From an uncultured SAR86 cluster bacterium (lineage in GTDB: Bacteria > Pseudomonadota > Gammaproteobacteria > Magnimaribacterales > AG-339-G14), in NCBI GenBank assembly GCA_902587545.1, contig CACILL010000001.1, positions 460,022 through 524,021 of the forward strand: DNA of 64,000 bases. The letters are read 5' to 3'. Both the position numbers and the translations under genes were made by a program. The notes under the pieces are model-generated. The model made no database searches and was not told where the DNA came from. It worked only from the letters and a program-made list of their open reading frames with translations. Within the stretch, counting starts at the first letter, position 1. The number at the start of each line of letters is the position of its first letter. Of the stretch, positions 10,939 through 21,939 are shown piece after piece.

Positions 10939-12571
10939 TTCTAGGAGAATGCATGAGCATTTGTATTGCAGACACCAAAGAGTTAATGAGCCAATACAGA
11001 ACTAAGCCCGCAGGGAAGAAAGCAAACATAACACCAAATATTAACGGCATAAACTTAAATATCTTTGCTTGCATTGGGTCTATCCCAGCAGGCTGTGGTT
11101 GAAGCATTTGCATAGCCCACATGGCCCCAATATTGAGAATAGGCAATATAAATAGAGGGTCCCTTGATGATAAATCTGTGATCCATATCATAAAAGGAGC
11201 ATATCTTAGCTCAACGGTTTCAATTAAAACCCAATAAAAAGCAAGAAAAAAAGGCATTTGAAGCAACATCGGCAGACACCCAAGGGCCGGATTAACTTTC
11301 TCATCTTTATAAAGCTTCATCATTGCTTGTGACATGGCCTGACGGTCTCCAGAATGTCTTTCCTGTAGATCTTTCAGTTGAGGCTGAATTTGCCTCATTT
11401 TGCCCATAGATTTGTATGAAACGTAAGATAAAGGCCATAAAATCACTTTAATTAGCAAAGTAACTAAAACAATAGCCCACCCCCAATTTCCGACCATATC
11501 ATAGAAGAATTGCATAGCCAGAAACATTGGCTGCCCTATCCAGTATAAAAACCCATAATCTACTGCCAAAGGAAGGTCTTGGTTTGCCTTGGATAACTCT
11601 GACTGAACTTTTGGACCAAAATACAGTGAATAACTAAAGGAAGTCTCTTCAAATGGCTGAATTTTTATTGGCCTTCCGACGACTCCAACCGAAAACTTCT
11701 CGTTTGTCTTGTTTTTTTTCCCAACGAAAACATTTATGTTTTCTTGGTCAGGAATAATAGCAGTTAAGAAATAGTGTTCTAAGAAAGCAGTCCAGCCTTT
11801 TATAGAGTTTTCTTTAAAATCGTTTTCCTCTAGCTCTCCCAGATTAACTTTTTGATAATTATCAGATTCAGTAGAAAAAACCGGACCAAGGTAAGCAAAG
11901 TTTGCTGGGTCTCCAAAAAATGCGCCTTCAGTTCCAGGAGGCTTAAGGGAGTTTCTTTCTATTTTTGAATAAGACGAAGAATTTATAACTTCTGAAGATA
12001 AGTTTCTTATGATGTGCTTAACTTCTACAAAATAATTTTCAGGTTGAAAAGATATAATCTTTGATTCTTTAACAGAAGAAGACTCTCTCACAAATGTGTA
12101 GCTATTTGTATCTGAACTCCTTTTTATGTCTTCAATCTTGAAAGAAGAAAAATCTTGATTAACATTATTTCCAAATACGAACCCAGATAATTGTGAATAT
12201 TCGTTTCTACCACAAGCATCAAACATTAGTTTGTTGTTATTTGAGCCAATTTCGTCTGGATAATTTTTTAATTCAGCTTTTTTTAAGGAACCGTCTGTTA
12301 GGTCAACAGAAATTTTCCAATTATTGGAATCTATTTCGTAGTCTCCGCCTGAGGCACAAGTTGCTGAAACGGAATTTGTAATTAATTCTGCAGGCTCATT
12401 ATTTATGCTTTCATCAATAAAGCCAAAGTCTTCTGTTTGCGAGTAAGTACTTACTTCGGTTTTAACCTCTTGTTTTACTGGTGTATTAGATGGTGGATCC
12501 CATCTAATAATTAGGAAATAGCTCATAATGAATACACAAGCTATTAGAAAATATCTTTGAAAATTTTCCAT
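10931..12571 (-). CDS. yidC: Membrane protein insertase YidC
   Basis: Inner-membrane insertase and chaperone, working alone or with SecYEG. The 546 residues have the Gram-negative layout: an N-terminal membrane helix (about 5-25), a large periplasmic domain, then the conserved five-helix core in the last 200 residues with LQMPFFLAFYWVL and LNIGAMWAMQMLQP. It starts in a one-base overlap with the yidD stop (TAATG) and ends inside mnmE. One copy of the 14-bp palindrome lies near its 5' end at 12442. Confidence 0.98.
   Translation of the reverse strand: MENFQRYFLIACVFIMSYFLIIRWDPPSNTPVKQEVKTEVSTYSQTEDFGFIDESINNEPAELITNSVSATCASGGDYEIDSNNWKISVDLTDGSLKKAELKNYPDEIGSNNNKLMFDACGRNEYSQLSGFVFGNNVNQDFSSFKIEDIKRSSDTNSYTFVRESSSVKESKIISFQPENYFVEVKHIIRNLSSEVINSSSYSKIERNSLKPPGTEGAFFGDPANFAYLGPVFSTESDNYQKVNLGELEENDFKENSIKGWTAFLEHYFLTAIIPDQENINVFVGKKNKTNEKFSVGVVGRPIKIQPFEETSFSYSLYFGPKVQSELSKANQDLPLAVDYGFLYWIGQPMFLAMQFFYDMVGNWGWAIVLVTLLIKVILWPLSYVSYKSMGKMRQIQPQLKDLQERHSGDRQAMSQAMMKLYKDEKVNPALGCLPMLLQMPFFLAFYWVLIETVELRYAPFMIWITDLSSRDPLFILPILNIGAMWAMQMLQPQPAGIDPMQAKIFKFMPLIFGVMFAFFPAGLVLYWLINSLVSAIQMLMHSPRSA
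12442..12455. repeat. 14-bp palindrome AGTAAGTACTTACT, copy 2
   Basis: A perfect palindrome, AGTAAGTACTTACT, inside the yidC coding region. It is identical to copy 3 at 21926 and shares the 12 fixed bases with copies 1 and 4. Confidence 0.65.
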
Positions 12572-12792
12572 TATTCTTCTTTTCCAGGAACCGGATCATA
12601 TCCTTTGGACCCCAAAGGATGACACTTAGAAATTCTTTTAATTCCTAGACTTACCCCCTTTAAAACACCATGAAGGTTTATAGCCTCTATCATGTATTGA
12701 CTGCATGTCGGCTGAAATCTGCAATTTGAACCTAACAAGGGGCTTAATGTAATTTGATAAAATTTAATTAAATATATAATTATTTTTTTCAT
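12571..12792 (-). CDS. yidD: Membrane protein insertion efficiency factor YidD
   Basis: Small membrane-associated protein that helps YidC-dependent insertion. The 73 residues contain the diagnostic [14 protein letters not shown], the region around [14 protein letters not shown], and an amphipathic N-terminus. It overlaps the rnpA 3' end by 29 bases and the yidC start by one base, the standard rnpA-yidD-yidC arrangement. Confidence 0.96.
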   Translation of the reverse strand: MKKIIIYLIKFYQITLSPLLGSNCRFQPTCSQYMIEAINLHGVLKGVSLGIKRISKCHPLGSKGYDPVPGKEE

Positions 12793-13120
12793 TCATTTTC
12801 TTAGTTAAATTCAAAAACAGAGTCTTTATTTCTCTTCTTAATTTTTCTTTTTTAAAATCTAAAATTCTTTTTTTTGAAACCACAATCAATGATACTTTAG
12901 ATTCCGCAAAGATATCGATAGATAAATTCCTAATAATTCTCTTTAAATAATTTCTGTGAACCGCAAGTTTAATATTTTTTTTAGGAAGAATCATGCCCAG
13001 CTTAAAATTGTCGTTTGTAATTAGTATCAAAGCTCTAAAATTTTCTGAACTTATATTTTCGCTGGAATTATTGAAGACTTCATCGAAGTCATCCTTTCCC
13101 ACTAAAGGCTTATAAGACAA
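12764..13120 (-). CDS. rnpA: Ribonuclease P protein component
   Basis: Protein subunit of RNase P, which matures tRNA 5' ends with the M1 RNA. The 118 residues carry a diverged form of the RNR signature, [11 protein letters not shown] near residue 55, and a basic C-terminus. The start is TTG at 13120, one base after the rpmH stop; no better ATG exists, and the tight spacing suggests coupling to rpmH. The sequence is more diverged than its neighbours, which is common for this family. Confidence 0.93.
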   Translation of the reverse strand: MSYKPLVGKDDFDEVFNNSSENISSENFRALILITNDNFKLGMILPKKNIKLAVHRNYLKRIIRNLSIDIFAESKVSLIVVSKKRILDFKKEKLRREIKTLFLNLTKKMNEKNNYIFN

Positions 13121-13121
13121 C

Positions 13122-13256
13122 TTAAACTGTGAGAGACTTTCTTCCCTTACTTCTTCTGCTTTTTAAAACCTGTTTTCCTGAAACGCTAGAATTTCTCGCC
13201 CTGAAACCATGAGTTCTTTTTCTTTTTATTTTGCTGGGTTGATACGTTCTTTTCAT
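13122..13256 (-). CDS. rpmH: 50S ribosomal protein L34
   Basis: A 44-residue, very basic ribosomal protein: [18 protein letters not shown] followed by the expected [10 protein letters not shown] end. The true start is ATG at 13256; an open reading frame extends upstream from a GTG at 13364, but those residues are not part of L34. It is the first gene of the rpmH-rnpA-yidD-yidC-mnmE operon and is transcribed divergently from dnaA. Confidence 0.99.
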   Translation of the reverse strand: MKRTYQPSKIKRKRTHGFRARNSSVSGKQVLKSRRSKGRKSLTV

Positions 13257-13283
13257 TTTTTTAAGATTTGATTGAGCAAAAGA

Positions 13284-13311
13284 ATAATATAGATTGAAAA
13301 GATAAAAGCAA
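13284..13311 (-). promoter_or_regulatory. Possible promoter of rpmH operon
   Basis: On the minus strand, TTGCTT, 16 bases, then TATTAT, about 30 bases before the rpmH ATG. This is a fair match to a sigma70 promoter in a very AT-rich stretch, so chance matches are likely. Confidence 0.35.
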
Positions 13312-13356
13312 GAAAAAATAAATAGAAATAAATAAAAAAAACTAAGAACTAACAGG

Positions 13357-13405
13357 TTATCCACAGAAAATTAATAGCATATCCTGTGGATAACTTTGTG
13401 TATAA
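13357..13405. promoter_or_regulatory. DnaA-box cluster between rpmH and dnaA
   Basis: Three boxes in 49 bases: TTATCCACA at 13357-13365 (perfect), TGTGGATAA at 13385-13393 (perfect, opposite strand) and TGTGTATAA at 13397-13405 (TTATACACA on the other strand). They lie 24-72 bases before the dnaA ATG. This fits autoregulation of dnaA or a Pseudomonas-type oriC, which also lies in the rpmH-dnaA gap. The non-coding space is only about 170 bases, small for a complete origin. Confidence 0.8.
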
Positions 13406-13428
13406 GGTATATTATCTTTTTATCCGTC

Positions 13429-14760
13429 ATGATGATCAAATCTTGGAAAAAATGTAAAAAAGCTCTTCAAAAGGAAATGTCCCAGGAAGAATTTAACGCC
13501 TGGATTAATCCTTTAGAGTTCTCTGTAAATAAGTCTCCTTCAGGAAGCAAAGATCTTTTTATACTCGCTCCCAACGTTTTCATTAAAGAACATGTGAGAG
13601 AAAATTACGACGAAATCATTAGAAAACACTTATTAAAAGAAGATTTATCTGATATGCCGCTTGTATATGAGCTCATATCTGTGCGTAAGCCATTGATTAA
13701 TAAGGAAAATAATAAAAATTTAAGTCTTTTTCTTAACAAAGAGAACACTCTTAATGATGATTACACTTTCGAAACATTTGTAGAGGGCAAATCTAATAAC
13801 ATAGCACTTGCAGCTGCTAAACAGGTTTCTGAGTCTAAAAATGCAGCTTATAACCCACTGTTCATATATGGGGGGGTTGGACTGGGGAAGACCCATCTAA
13901 TGCATGCTGTCGGAAATAAGCTAAAAGAGCAGGACAAATCCAAAAACATTGTCTATGTACACTCAGAAAGGTTCGTAAGCGACATGGTGAAGTGTTTGCA
14001 GCTAGGATCAATAAACGATTTTAAAAATTTTTATAGATCTGTTGACGCTCTTCTAATCGACGATATTCAATTTTTTGCTGGCAAAGAACAATCTCAGGAA
14101 GAGCTTTTTCACACTTTTAACACTTTATTAGAAGGCGGCCAACAAATGATTCTAACTTGTGACAAATATCCTAAAGAAATAGATGGTTTAGAAGAGAGGC
14201 TAAAATCCAGGCTTGGATGGGGCCTTCCAGTTAGCATAGAGCCGCCTGAATTAGAAACAAGAGTTGCAATTTTGTTAACTAAAGCCTCAGAAATGGAATT
14301 AAACCTGTCAGAAGACTCAGCTTTTTATATTGCAGAAAAAATTAGATCTAATGTTAGAGAGCTTGAAGGGGCATTAAGAAGAGTAGGTGCTAATGCGAAA
14401 TTTACGAATAGAGAAATTGATGTAAATTTGATTAAAGAGTCGCTAAAAGACTTACTTGCTATTCAACAAAGACAAATAAGCATAGAAAACATACAAAAAA
14501 CCGTCTCTGATTACTACAACATAAGGGTTTCTGATCTTTTATCTAGTAAAAGAACGCGCTCTCTAGCAAGGCCCAGACAAGTCTCAATGTGTTTATCAAA
14601 AGAATTAACTAATCACAGTTTGCCAGAAATAGGAGATTCTTTTGGCGGCAGGGATCATACAACTGTATTGCACGCATGTAGACGAATTACAGCCCTTAGA
14701 GAAGAAGATGCTGACATAGCAGAAGATTACACTAAATTAATAAGAACATTGACAGCATGA
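13429..14760 (+). CDS. dnaA: Chromosomal replication initiator protein DnaA
   Basis: AAA+ initiator that binds DnaA boxes and melts the origin. The 443 residues have domain I (MIKSWKKCKKALQKEM), a short linker, an AAA+ core with the P-loop GGVGLGKTHLMHAVG near residue 145 and LLIDDIQF as Walker B, and domain IV with the DNA-binding signature GGRDHTTVLHACR. I choose ATG 13429; the ATG three bases later is equally plausible, while a TTG 33 bases upstream lies in the DnaA boxes and adds non-family residues. It overlaps dnaN by ATGA. Confidence 0.98.
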   Translation: MMIKSWKKCKKALQKEMSQEEFNAWINPLEFSVNKSPSGSKDLFILAPNVFIKEHVRENYDEIIRKHLLKEDLSDMPLVYELISVRKPLINKENNKNLSLFLNKENTLNDDYTFETFVEGKSNNIALAAAKQVSESKNAAYNPLFIYGGVGLGKTHLMHAVGNKLKEQDKSKNIVYVHSERFVSDMVKCLQLGSINDFKNFYRSVDALLIDDIQFFAGKEQSQEELFHTFNTLLEGGQQMILTCDKYPKEIDGLEERLKSRLGWGLPVSIEPPELETRVAILLTKASEMELNLSEDSAFYIAEKIRSNVRELEGALRRVGANAKFTNREIDVNLIKESLKDLLAIQQRQISIENIQKTVSDYYNIRVSDLLSSKRTRSLARPRQVSMCLSKELTNHSLPEIGDSFGGRDHTTVLHACRRITALREEDADIAEDYTKLIRTLTA

Positions 14761-15857
14761 AATTTTCAGCAAAAAAAGAGGCTTTAGCGGATAAACTTTC
14801 ATTATGTTCGTCAATTGCTGAGAAAAGACAAACAATTCCTATACTTTCTAATGTTTTATTAAAGGCAAATAATGAAAATTTAACAATTGTTGCTACTGAT
14901 TTAGAAAGACAGTTATCTCTTATTGTTTCAGATTGCTCGATATCGGATGATGGAGAAACAACTGTATCAGCTAGAAAACTATTTGAACTCATAAGGTCTG
15001 TTCCAGATGATACAGAGTTAAATTTCGAAGTTATTGAAAATCAACTTGAAATTTCAGCATTAAGCTTTCAAGCAGACTTGGCCGTTTTACCTGTTCAGGA
15101 TTTTCCATTCGTGGATCTAGAGGATCATAATTTTAATATTACTTTGGATGGCAGCAAGTTTGGAAAGGTCTTAGAAAGCACTAGTTTTGCTATGGCATCA
15201 GCAGACGTTAGATATTATCTAAATGGATTGTTATTTGAGACTGCTCAAAAGAAAATAAATATGGTTGCTACTGATGGTCACAGACTTGCCTGGGGATCTT
15301 ATTCACATTCTGAAGATTTGGAAGATAAAAAATTAATTATTCCCAGATCTACCGCACTAGAGTTGCAAAGAATTTTAAATTTATTTCCTGAGGAAATTTC
15401 TTTCTCTTCAAACAACTCTCAATTAAAAATTGAATCTGATAATTTTACTTTTATAAGCAAATTAATTGAAGGAGCTTATCCAGATTATAAAAAAGTCTTT
15501 CCTTCGGGGGAGGAACAATCTCTTGCAACTTCTAAGTCTCCCATTCTTACCGCTCTGTCACGATCAGCAGTTCTTTCTAATGAAAAATTTAGAGGCGTTA
15601 AATTTGAACTTAGCAAAGACAAATTAAAAATCCTTGCTAATAATCCAAACAAAGAAAGTGCAGAAGAAGAGTTGGATGTAGATTATTCTGGACAAGATTT
15701 GGAAATAGGCTTCAACATAAATTACGTTCAAGAATCTTTAAATTATCTTCCGGGCGATGATATTGAATTTGTTTTTTTTGGTTCGGAAAATTCCTGCTTA
15801 GTTAAAAATTCTTCCAGTGATGATTTAGTACACGTAATCATGCCGATGAGGTTATGA
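14757..15857 (+). CDS. dnaN: DNA polymerase III sliding clamp, beta subunit
   Basis: Dimeric ring clamp that tethers DNA polymerase III. The 366 residues equal the usual length, with three repeated clamp domains. Recognisable segments are IPILSNVLL near 25, MVATDGHRLAW near 170, and the C-terminal HVIMPMRL with the MPMRL tail. Its ATGA overlap with dnaA and the four-base gap to recF show the classic dnaA-dnaN-recF-gyrB operon. Confidence 0.98.
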   Translation: MKFSAKKEALADKLSLCSSIAEKRQTIPILSNVLLKANNENLTIVATDLERQLSLIVSDCSISDDGETTVSARKLFELIRSVPDDTELNFEVIENQLEISALSFQADLAVLPVQDFPFVDLEDHNFNITLDGSKFGKVLESTSFAMASADVRYYLNGLLFETAQKKINMVATDGHRLAWGSYSHSEDLEDKKLIIPRSTALELQRILNLFPEEISFSSNNSQLKIESDNFTFISKLIEGAYPDYKKVFPSGEEQSLATSKSPILTALSRSAVLSNEKFRGVKFELSKDKLKILANNPNKESAEEELDVDYSGQDLEIGFNINYVQESLNYLPGDDIEFVFFGSENSCLVKNSSSDDLVHVIMPMRL

Positions 15858-15861
15858 TGAA

Positions 15862-16875
15862 ATGCCGCTATCAAAAATCAATTTAAACAATTTCAGATCT
15901 TTTAAAAACTCTTCTTTTGACCTTGCAAAAAAGAATCTAATTCTTGGAAAAAATGGGGCAGGGAAGTCTTCTTTTTTAGAGGCGATTTTTTTCATTCTAT
16001 CTAAAAAGTCTTTCAGAACATCTTCTGCAAATGCAATGATTAATTTTGGATCAAATTTTTTTAAAGTCGATGCGATCTTAAATGGAGAAAAATTTTCTTT
16101 AACAAAGGAATTATCATCCTCAGTAAAATCTAAATCAGTAAATATTCAAAACGACTTTCTGCCTCTGGTGCTAAATAATTTTTCTTTGAGCCTTTTGGAA
16201 GCACCAAAGGAGAACAGAAGGTCATTTATTGATTACCTAATGTTTCACGTGGAACACGAATACAAAATAGATCACTTGAAGTTTAAAAAAGCCCTTGCCC
16301 AAAGAAATAGGGCGCTGAAAAAAAGCTCTTCTTCTGAGCTTAAATCTTGGACAAAAGTCTTCATTGATTTGTCTCAGAAATTAACCAAAAAGAAGCTTCA
16401 GTTTATAGATTCTTTTTTAAAAAGCTTTCCGTCTTTTGTAGATTCCTTGTCTATACCTGAAAATCTAAAAGATAAGTTTAAGGAGATCTCAATTACTTAC
16501 GATAAAGGATGGAAAGATAACTTATTAGAGGAGTTAAGGGAGTCTTTTGTTAAGGATCAGTCAAGGGGATTTACCTCTTTAGGTCCGCAAACTTCTGATT
16601 TAAGCGTTAAAATAAATAAACAAGATTCTGGAAATATTTTATCAAGAGGTGAACAAAAGCTATTGATTTTATTGATTTATTTATTTTTTATAGAAGCTTA
16701 CAACGATCTTAGACCAAACAAAACAATTTTCTTGCTTGACGACTTGCCTTCTGAGCTTGATGACAAAAATTTGGACTTAGCACTAAGTCTTCTCCAAGAT
16801 GCTGATTGTCAATTATTTATAACTTCTTTGGAAAACTTAGAAAAATATGAGTTTGATTTTGTAATTGATTTATAA
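15862..16875 (+). CDS. recF: DNA replication and repair protein RecF
   Basis: SMC-like ATPase that helps load RecA at gaps with RecO and RecR. The 337 residues include Walker A GKNGAGKSSFLEAIFF near residue 30, an ABC signature LSRGEQKLLILL near 270 and Walker B IFLLDDLPSELD near 300. It is about 20 residues shorter than the Escherichia coli protein. A parS-like 16-mer lies in the coding sequence at 16241-16256, encoding part of MFHVEHE. Confidence 0.96.
   Translation: MPLSKINLNNFRSFKNSSFDLAKKNLILGKNGAGKSSFLEAIFFILSKKSFRTSSANAMINFGSNFFKVDAILNGEKFSLTKELSSSVKSKSVNIQNDFLPLVLNNFSLSLLEAPKENRRSFIDYLMFHVEHEYKIDHLKFKKALAQRNRALKKSSSSELKSWTKVFIDLSQKLTKKKLQFIDSFLKSFPSFVDSLSIPENLKDKFKEISITYDKGWKDNLLEELRESFVKDQSRGFTSLGPQTSDLSVKINKQDSGNILSRGEQKLLILLIYLFFIEAYNDLRPNKTIFLLDDLPSELDDKNLDLALSLLQDADCQLFITSLENLEKYEFDFVIDL
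16241..16256. promoter_or_regulatory. parS centromere-like ParB-binding site
   Basis: The 16-mer TGTTTCACGTGGAACA differs by one base from the perfect palindrome TGTTCCACGTGGAACA of Pseudomonas parS and by one base from the Bacillus parS TGTTTCACGTGAAACA. It lies within recF, about 10 kb from parB. It is the only clear match I found in the window. Confidence 0.9.
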
Positions 16876-19296
<2,421 letters not shown>

Positions 19297-19297
19297 T

Positions 19298-20008
19298 TCA
19301 AAAAAGTTCTGAATATTTGTTTTCCGTCCAGTCCCTAACTTTCTTTGTTGTTTCAGAGGAGCTTTCTGATGGCTGAATAGGGTCTCCGATAAAAAAAATT
19401 ACATCACCCGGCCTAATAATAAAATCCCCGCCATACCAAGATTCTCCTGCATTATGTACGATAGGGATAATTTCACTATCTGTTTGCAAAGCTAATTCCG
19501 CTCCTGTTTTTTTGTAAATACCAAGTTCTCCCGGTTTTCTTCTAGTGCCTTCTGGGTAATAGATTAAAGAAAAACCAGAATCTAATAATTCCTTTCCCAT
19601 AGAAAAAATCTTTTTTACAGCCTCCGAGCCCTTGCCTCTATCAATTGGAATTGAACTAAGCAGTCTCAAAGCCCAGCCAATAATCGGCCATGATAATAAA
19701 ACATCTTTCAGGATAGTTGCTGTAGGAACAAATCTTTCGTACAAAACCAAAGTTTCTATAAAACCTTGATGGTTTGGAAAGTAAATTTTTTTTCTTGGCG
19801 AGTTTACGACCTCAACATTTCCCTCAAAAACAATCTTTACTCCGCAACAAATTCTTATCCACCAACGAAAGAAAGCAACCCAGGAAAGAATAATTTTCTG
19901 TCTGAATTTTCTATCAATAAAAATACAAACTGGGAAGGTTAAAGATATGACGATTAAAGAAATTCCTAAAACCAGATAAAAGAGAAAAGATCTTACATAT
20001 GAAATCAT
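19298..20008 (-). CDS. plsC: 1-acyl-sn-glycerol-3-phosphate acyltransferase family protein
   Basis: Membrane-associated acyltransferase making phosphatidic acid from lysophosphatidic acid. The 236 residues begin with a membrane helix (about 5-28). The acyltransferase motifs are NHQGFIE near residue 78 (an HX4E form of the usual HX4D), IPIDRGKG, and YYPEGTRRKPGE. The HX4E variant occurs in many proteobacterial members, so it need not mean loss of activity. The start overlaps the gmhB stop by ATGA. The position between gyrB and gmhB is conserved in Pseudomonas. Its exact acyl acceptor is not provable here. Confidence 0.9.
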   Translation of the reverse strand: MISYVRSFLFYLVLGISLIVISLTFPVCIFIDRKFRQKIILSWVAFFRWWIRICCGVKIVFEGNVEVVNSPRKKIYFPNHQGFIETLVLYERFVPTATILKDVLLSWPIIGWALRLLSSIPIDRGKGSEAVKKIFSMGKELLDSGFSLIYYPEGTRRKPGELGIYKKTGAELALQTDSEIIPIVHNAGESWYGGDFIIRPGDVIFFIGDPIQPSESSSETTKKVRDWTENKYSELF

Positions 20009-20544
20009 TGGCAGATAAATTTTGTTGCTGACAATAGATTTTCAAAAACTTGAGCTTGAGAAGTATCATGATTTTTCAAAGTGATCTCTCCATAACCAGT
20101 TTTAACCAATAAAGGTTTGCATTCATGAGCAAGGGCACATTGAACATCAGAAAATTTATCTCCAACAAAATAACTGCCCTTAAGATTAATATCTAAAGCT
20201 TTCTCTGCTTGGAGCAAAAGGCCGGTTTTTGGTTTTCTGCATTCACAATTATCTTCGGGTCTGTGGGGACAAACTTCTACATGAATAATATCTGATCCGT
20301 GTTCTCTAACTTTTTGTTTCATGTGAGAATTGACGTTGTCTATTTGATCTTTAGAAGCTATGCCGAGACTAATACAGGCCTGATTTGTGGCAACAACAAT
20401 TTTAAAATTATTCTCGGATAATATAGATAATGCTTCAAGGCTTCCATCCTCGAATTTAAAATCTACCGGCTTAGTAACATAATCAAAGAGATCAATGTTA
20501 ATAACGCCATCTCTATCAAGAATAATATACTTCTGGTCTGACAT
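20005..20544 (-). CDS. gmhB: D-glycero-beta-D-manno-heptose 1,7-bisphosphate 7-phosphatase
   Basis: HAD-family phosphatase in ADP-heptose synthesis for the lipopolysaccharide core. The 179 residues show the catalytic LDRDGVIN at residues 9-16, the zinc-binding loop CPHRPEDNCECRKPKTG near 92-108, and GDKFSDVQCA near 137. The zinc loop distinguishes it from histidinol phosphatase. It ends in an ATGA overlap with plsC and starts two bases after the glycyl-tRNA synthetase stop. Confidence 0.95.
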   Translation of the reverse strand: MSDQKYIILDRDGVINIDLFDYVTKPVDFKFEDGSLEALSILSENNFKIVVATNQACISLGIASKDQIDNVNSHMKQKVREHGSDIIHVEVCPHRPEDNCECRKPKTGLLLQAEKALDINLKGSYFVGDKFSDVQCALAHECKPLLVKTGYGEITLKNHDTSQAQVFENLLSATKFICQ

Positions 20545-20546
20545 CC

Positions 20547-21908
20547 TTAGCCCTTAAACAGCTTCAGAATGCTTGTTTCTATGTCTTTTAAGTCGATTAC
20601 TTCTTGCTCCATAGTGTCTCTATCTCTAAAAGTAACTTTGTTCTTTTCTATGGTGTCATAGTCAACTGTTATACAAATTGGGGTGCCAATTTCATCATGT
20701 TTTCGATAACTCTTTCCTATGTTTCCAGTGTTTTCGACTGCAACTCTTCCAATATTCAGCTTTAAAAGCCTGTTTTTTATTTCTAGAGAAGCGCTTACTA
20801 TTGCTTCTACGTTCTTTTTAAGGGGAATTACAGCTATTTTTATAGGAGATAGATGCTTTTTCAAAGACAATACTACCCTTTTCGTATCATTTTCAAGATT
20901 TTCTTCCTTATATGCGTCGTTTAGAATAGCTAAAAATGCCCTTTCAACCCCTGCACTTGGCTCAATAACATAGGGCACAAGCCATTTATTTGATATTTTA
21001 TCCTGGAAAGCAAGTTTAGCTTTTGAAGCCTTATTTTCCTTGGTTTTAGCTTGTATGTTGAATTCTCCTTGAGACTTGGTATGAGATCCTAAATCGAAAT
21101 CTGTTCTATTCGCAATCCCCTCCAGTTCCTCTGTTCCATGAGGAAATTTATACATAATATCTGCCGTTGCTTTGGAGTAATGAGATAATTCATCTTTGGG
21201 GACATTTAAAATCTCTAAATTATCTTCATTCAAGCCCTGATCTAACCACCATTTCATTCTTTCTTTAATCCAATATTCATGAAATTTCTCATCATCTTTC
21301 GGTTCTACAAAATACTCCATTTCCATTTGCTCAAATTCTCTTTTCCTAAAGATAAAATTTCTGGCTGTTATTTCATTTCTAAATGCTTTACCAATTTGGG
21401 CAATTCCAAAAGGCAGTGTTCTAGAAGTACTGTCTAAAACATTCTTAAAATTAATAAAAATATGCTGAGCCGTTTCTGGACGAAGATAGGCAAAGGAAGA
21501 GCCATCGTCTACTGGCCCGATATTAGTTTTAAACATCAGATTGAAATCTCTTGGCTCGGTTAAATTTGTTGACCCACAATTTGGACACTTCATTTCATCT
21601 AGAGTATCTGCTCGCATTCTGAATTTACAGTCCTTGCAATCAATTAAAGGATCGGTGAAAGTATCTTCGTGACCTGACTGAGCAAAGATGTTTTGGCTGC
21701 CCAAAATTGAAGAATCCAAGCCTTCTATATCATCTCTTTGGTAAATCATAGATTCCCACCAAGCCCTTTTAATATTGTTGGCAAGTTCAACGCCGAGCGG
21801 CCCATAATCATAAACGCCCTGCATCCCTCCATATATCTCTGCGGTTTGAAAAATAAAACCCCTTCTCTTACAAAGAGAAACAATTTTATCCATTTTATTT
21901 TCAGCCAT
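20547..21908 (-). CDS. glyS: Glycyl-tRNA synthetase, single-chain (alpha2) type
   Basis: Class II synthetase charging tRNA-Gly. The 453-residue protein is the one-chain homodimeric type seen in archaea, eukaryotes and many Gram-positives: [20 protein letters not shown] near the N-terminus, a CxxC-CPNCGS zinc-like segment near 95-115, PETAQHIF and [20 protein letters not shown] for motif 2, and motif 3 [10 protein letters not shown]. The C-terminal anticodon-binding domain has [12 protein letters not shown]. Most Gammaproteobacteria instead use the unrelated alpha2beta2 GlyQ-GlyS at this position between gmhB and trk, so this looks like an in-place replacement by transfer. Confidence 0.97.
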   Translation of the reverse strand: MAENKMDKIVSLCKRRGFIFQTAEIYGGMQGVYDYGPLGVELANNIKRAWWESMIYQRDDIEGLDSSILGSQNIFAQSGHEDTFTDPLIDCKDCKFRMRADTLDEMKCPNCGSTNLTEPRDFNLMFKTNIGPVDDGSSFAYLRPETAQHIFINFKNVLDSTSRTLPFGIAQIGKAFRNEITARNFIFRKREFEQMEMEYFVEPKDDEKFHEYWIKERMKWWLDQGLNEDNLEILNVPKDELSHYSKATADIMYKFPHGTEELEGIANRTDFDLGSHTKSQGEFNIQAKTKENKASKAKLAFQDKISNKWLVPYVIEPSAGVERAFLAILNDAYKEENLENDTKRVVLSLKKHLSPIKIAVIPLKKNVEAIVSASLEIKNRLLKLNIGRVAVENTGNIGKSYRKHDEIGTPICITVDYDTIEKNKVTFRDRDTMEQEVIDLKDIETSILKLFKG

Positions 21909-21925
21909 TCTTGTATCTTATTAGA

Positions 21926-21939
21926 AGTAAGTACTTACT
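21926..21939. repeat. 14-bp palindrome AGTAAGTACTTACT, copy 3
   Basis: A perfect palindrome in the 29-base gap between trkH and glyS, overlapping the trkH stop codon. Same sequence as copy 2 in yidC. Here it could also affect glyS or trkH expression. Confidence 0.65.

Noticed and set aside
19298-20008. HX4E instead of HX4D in the PlsC-like acyltransferase as a sign of inactivity
   Set aside because: The Glu form is common in proteobacterial members of this family, so it is not unusual.
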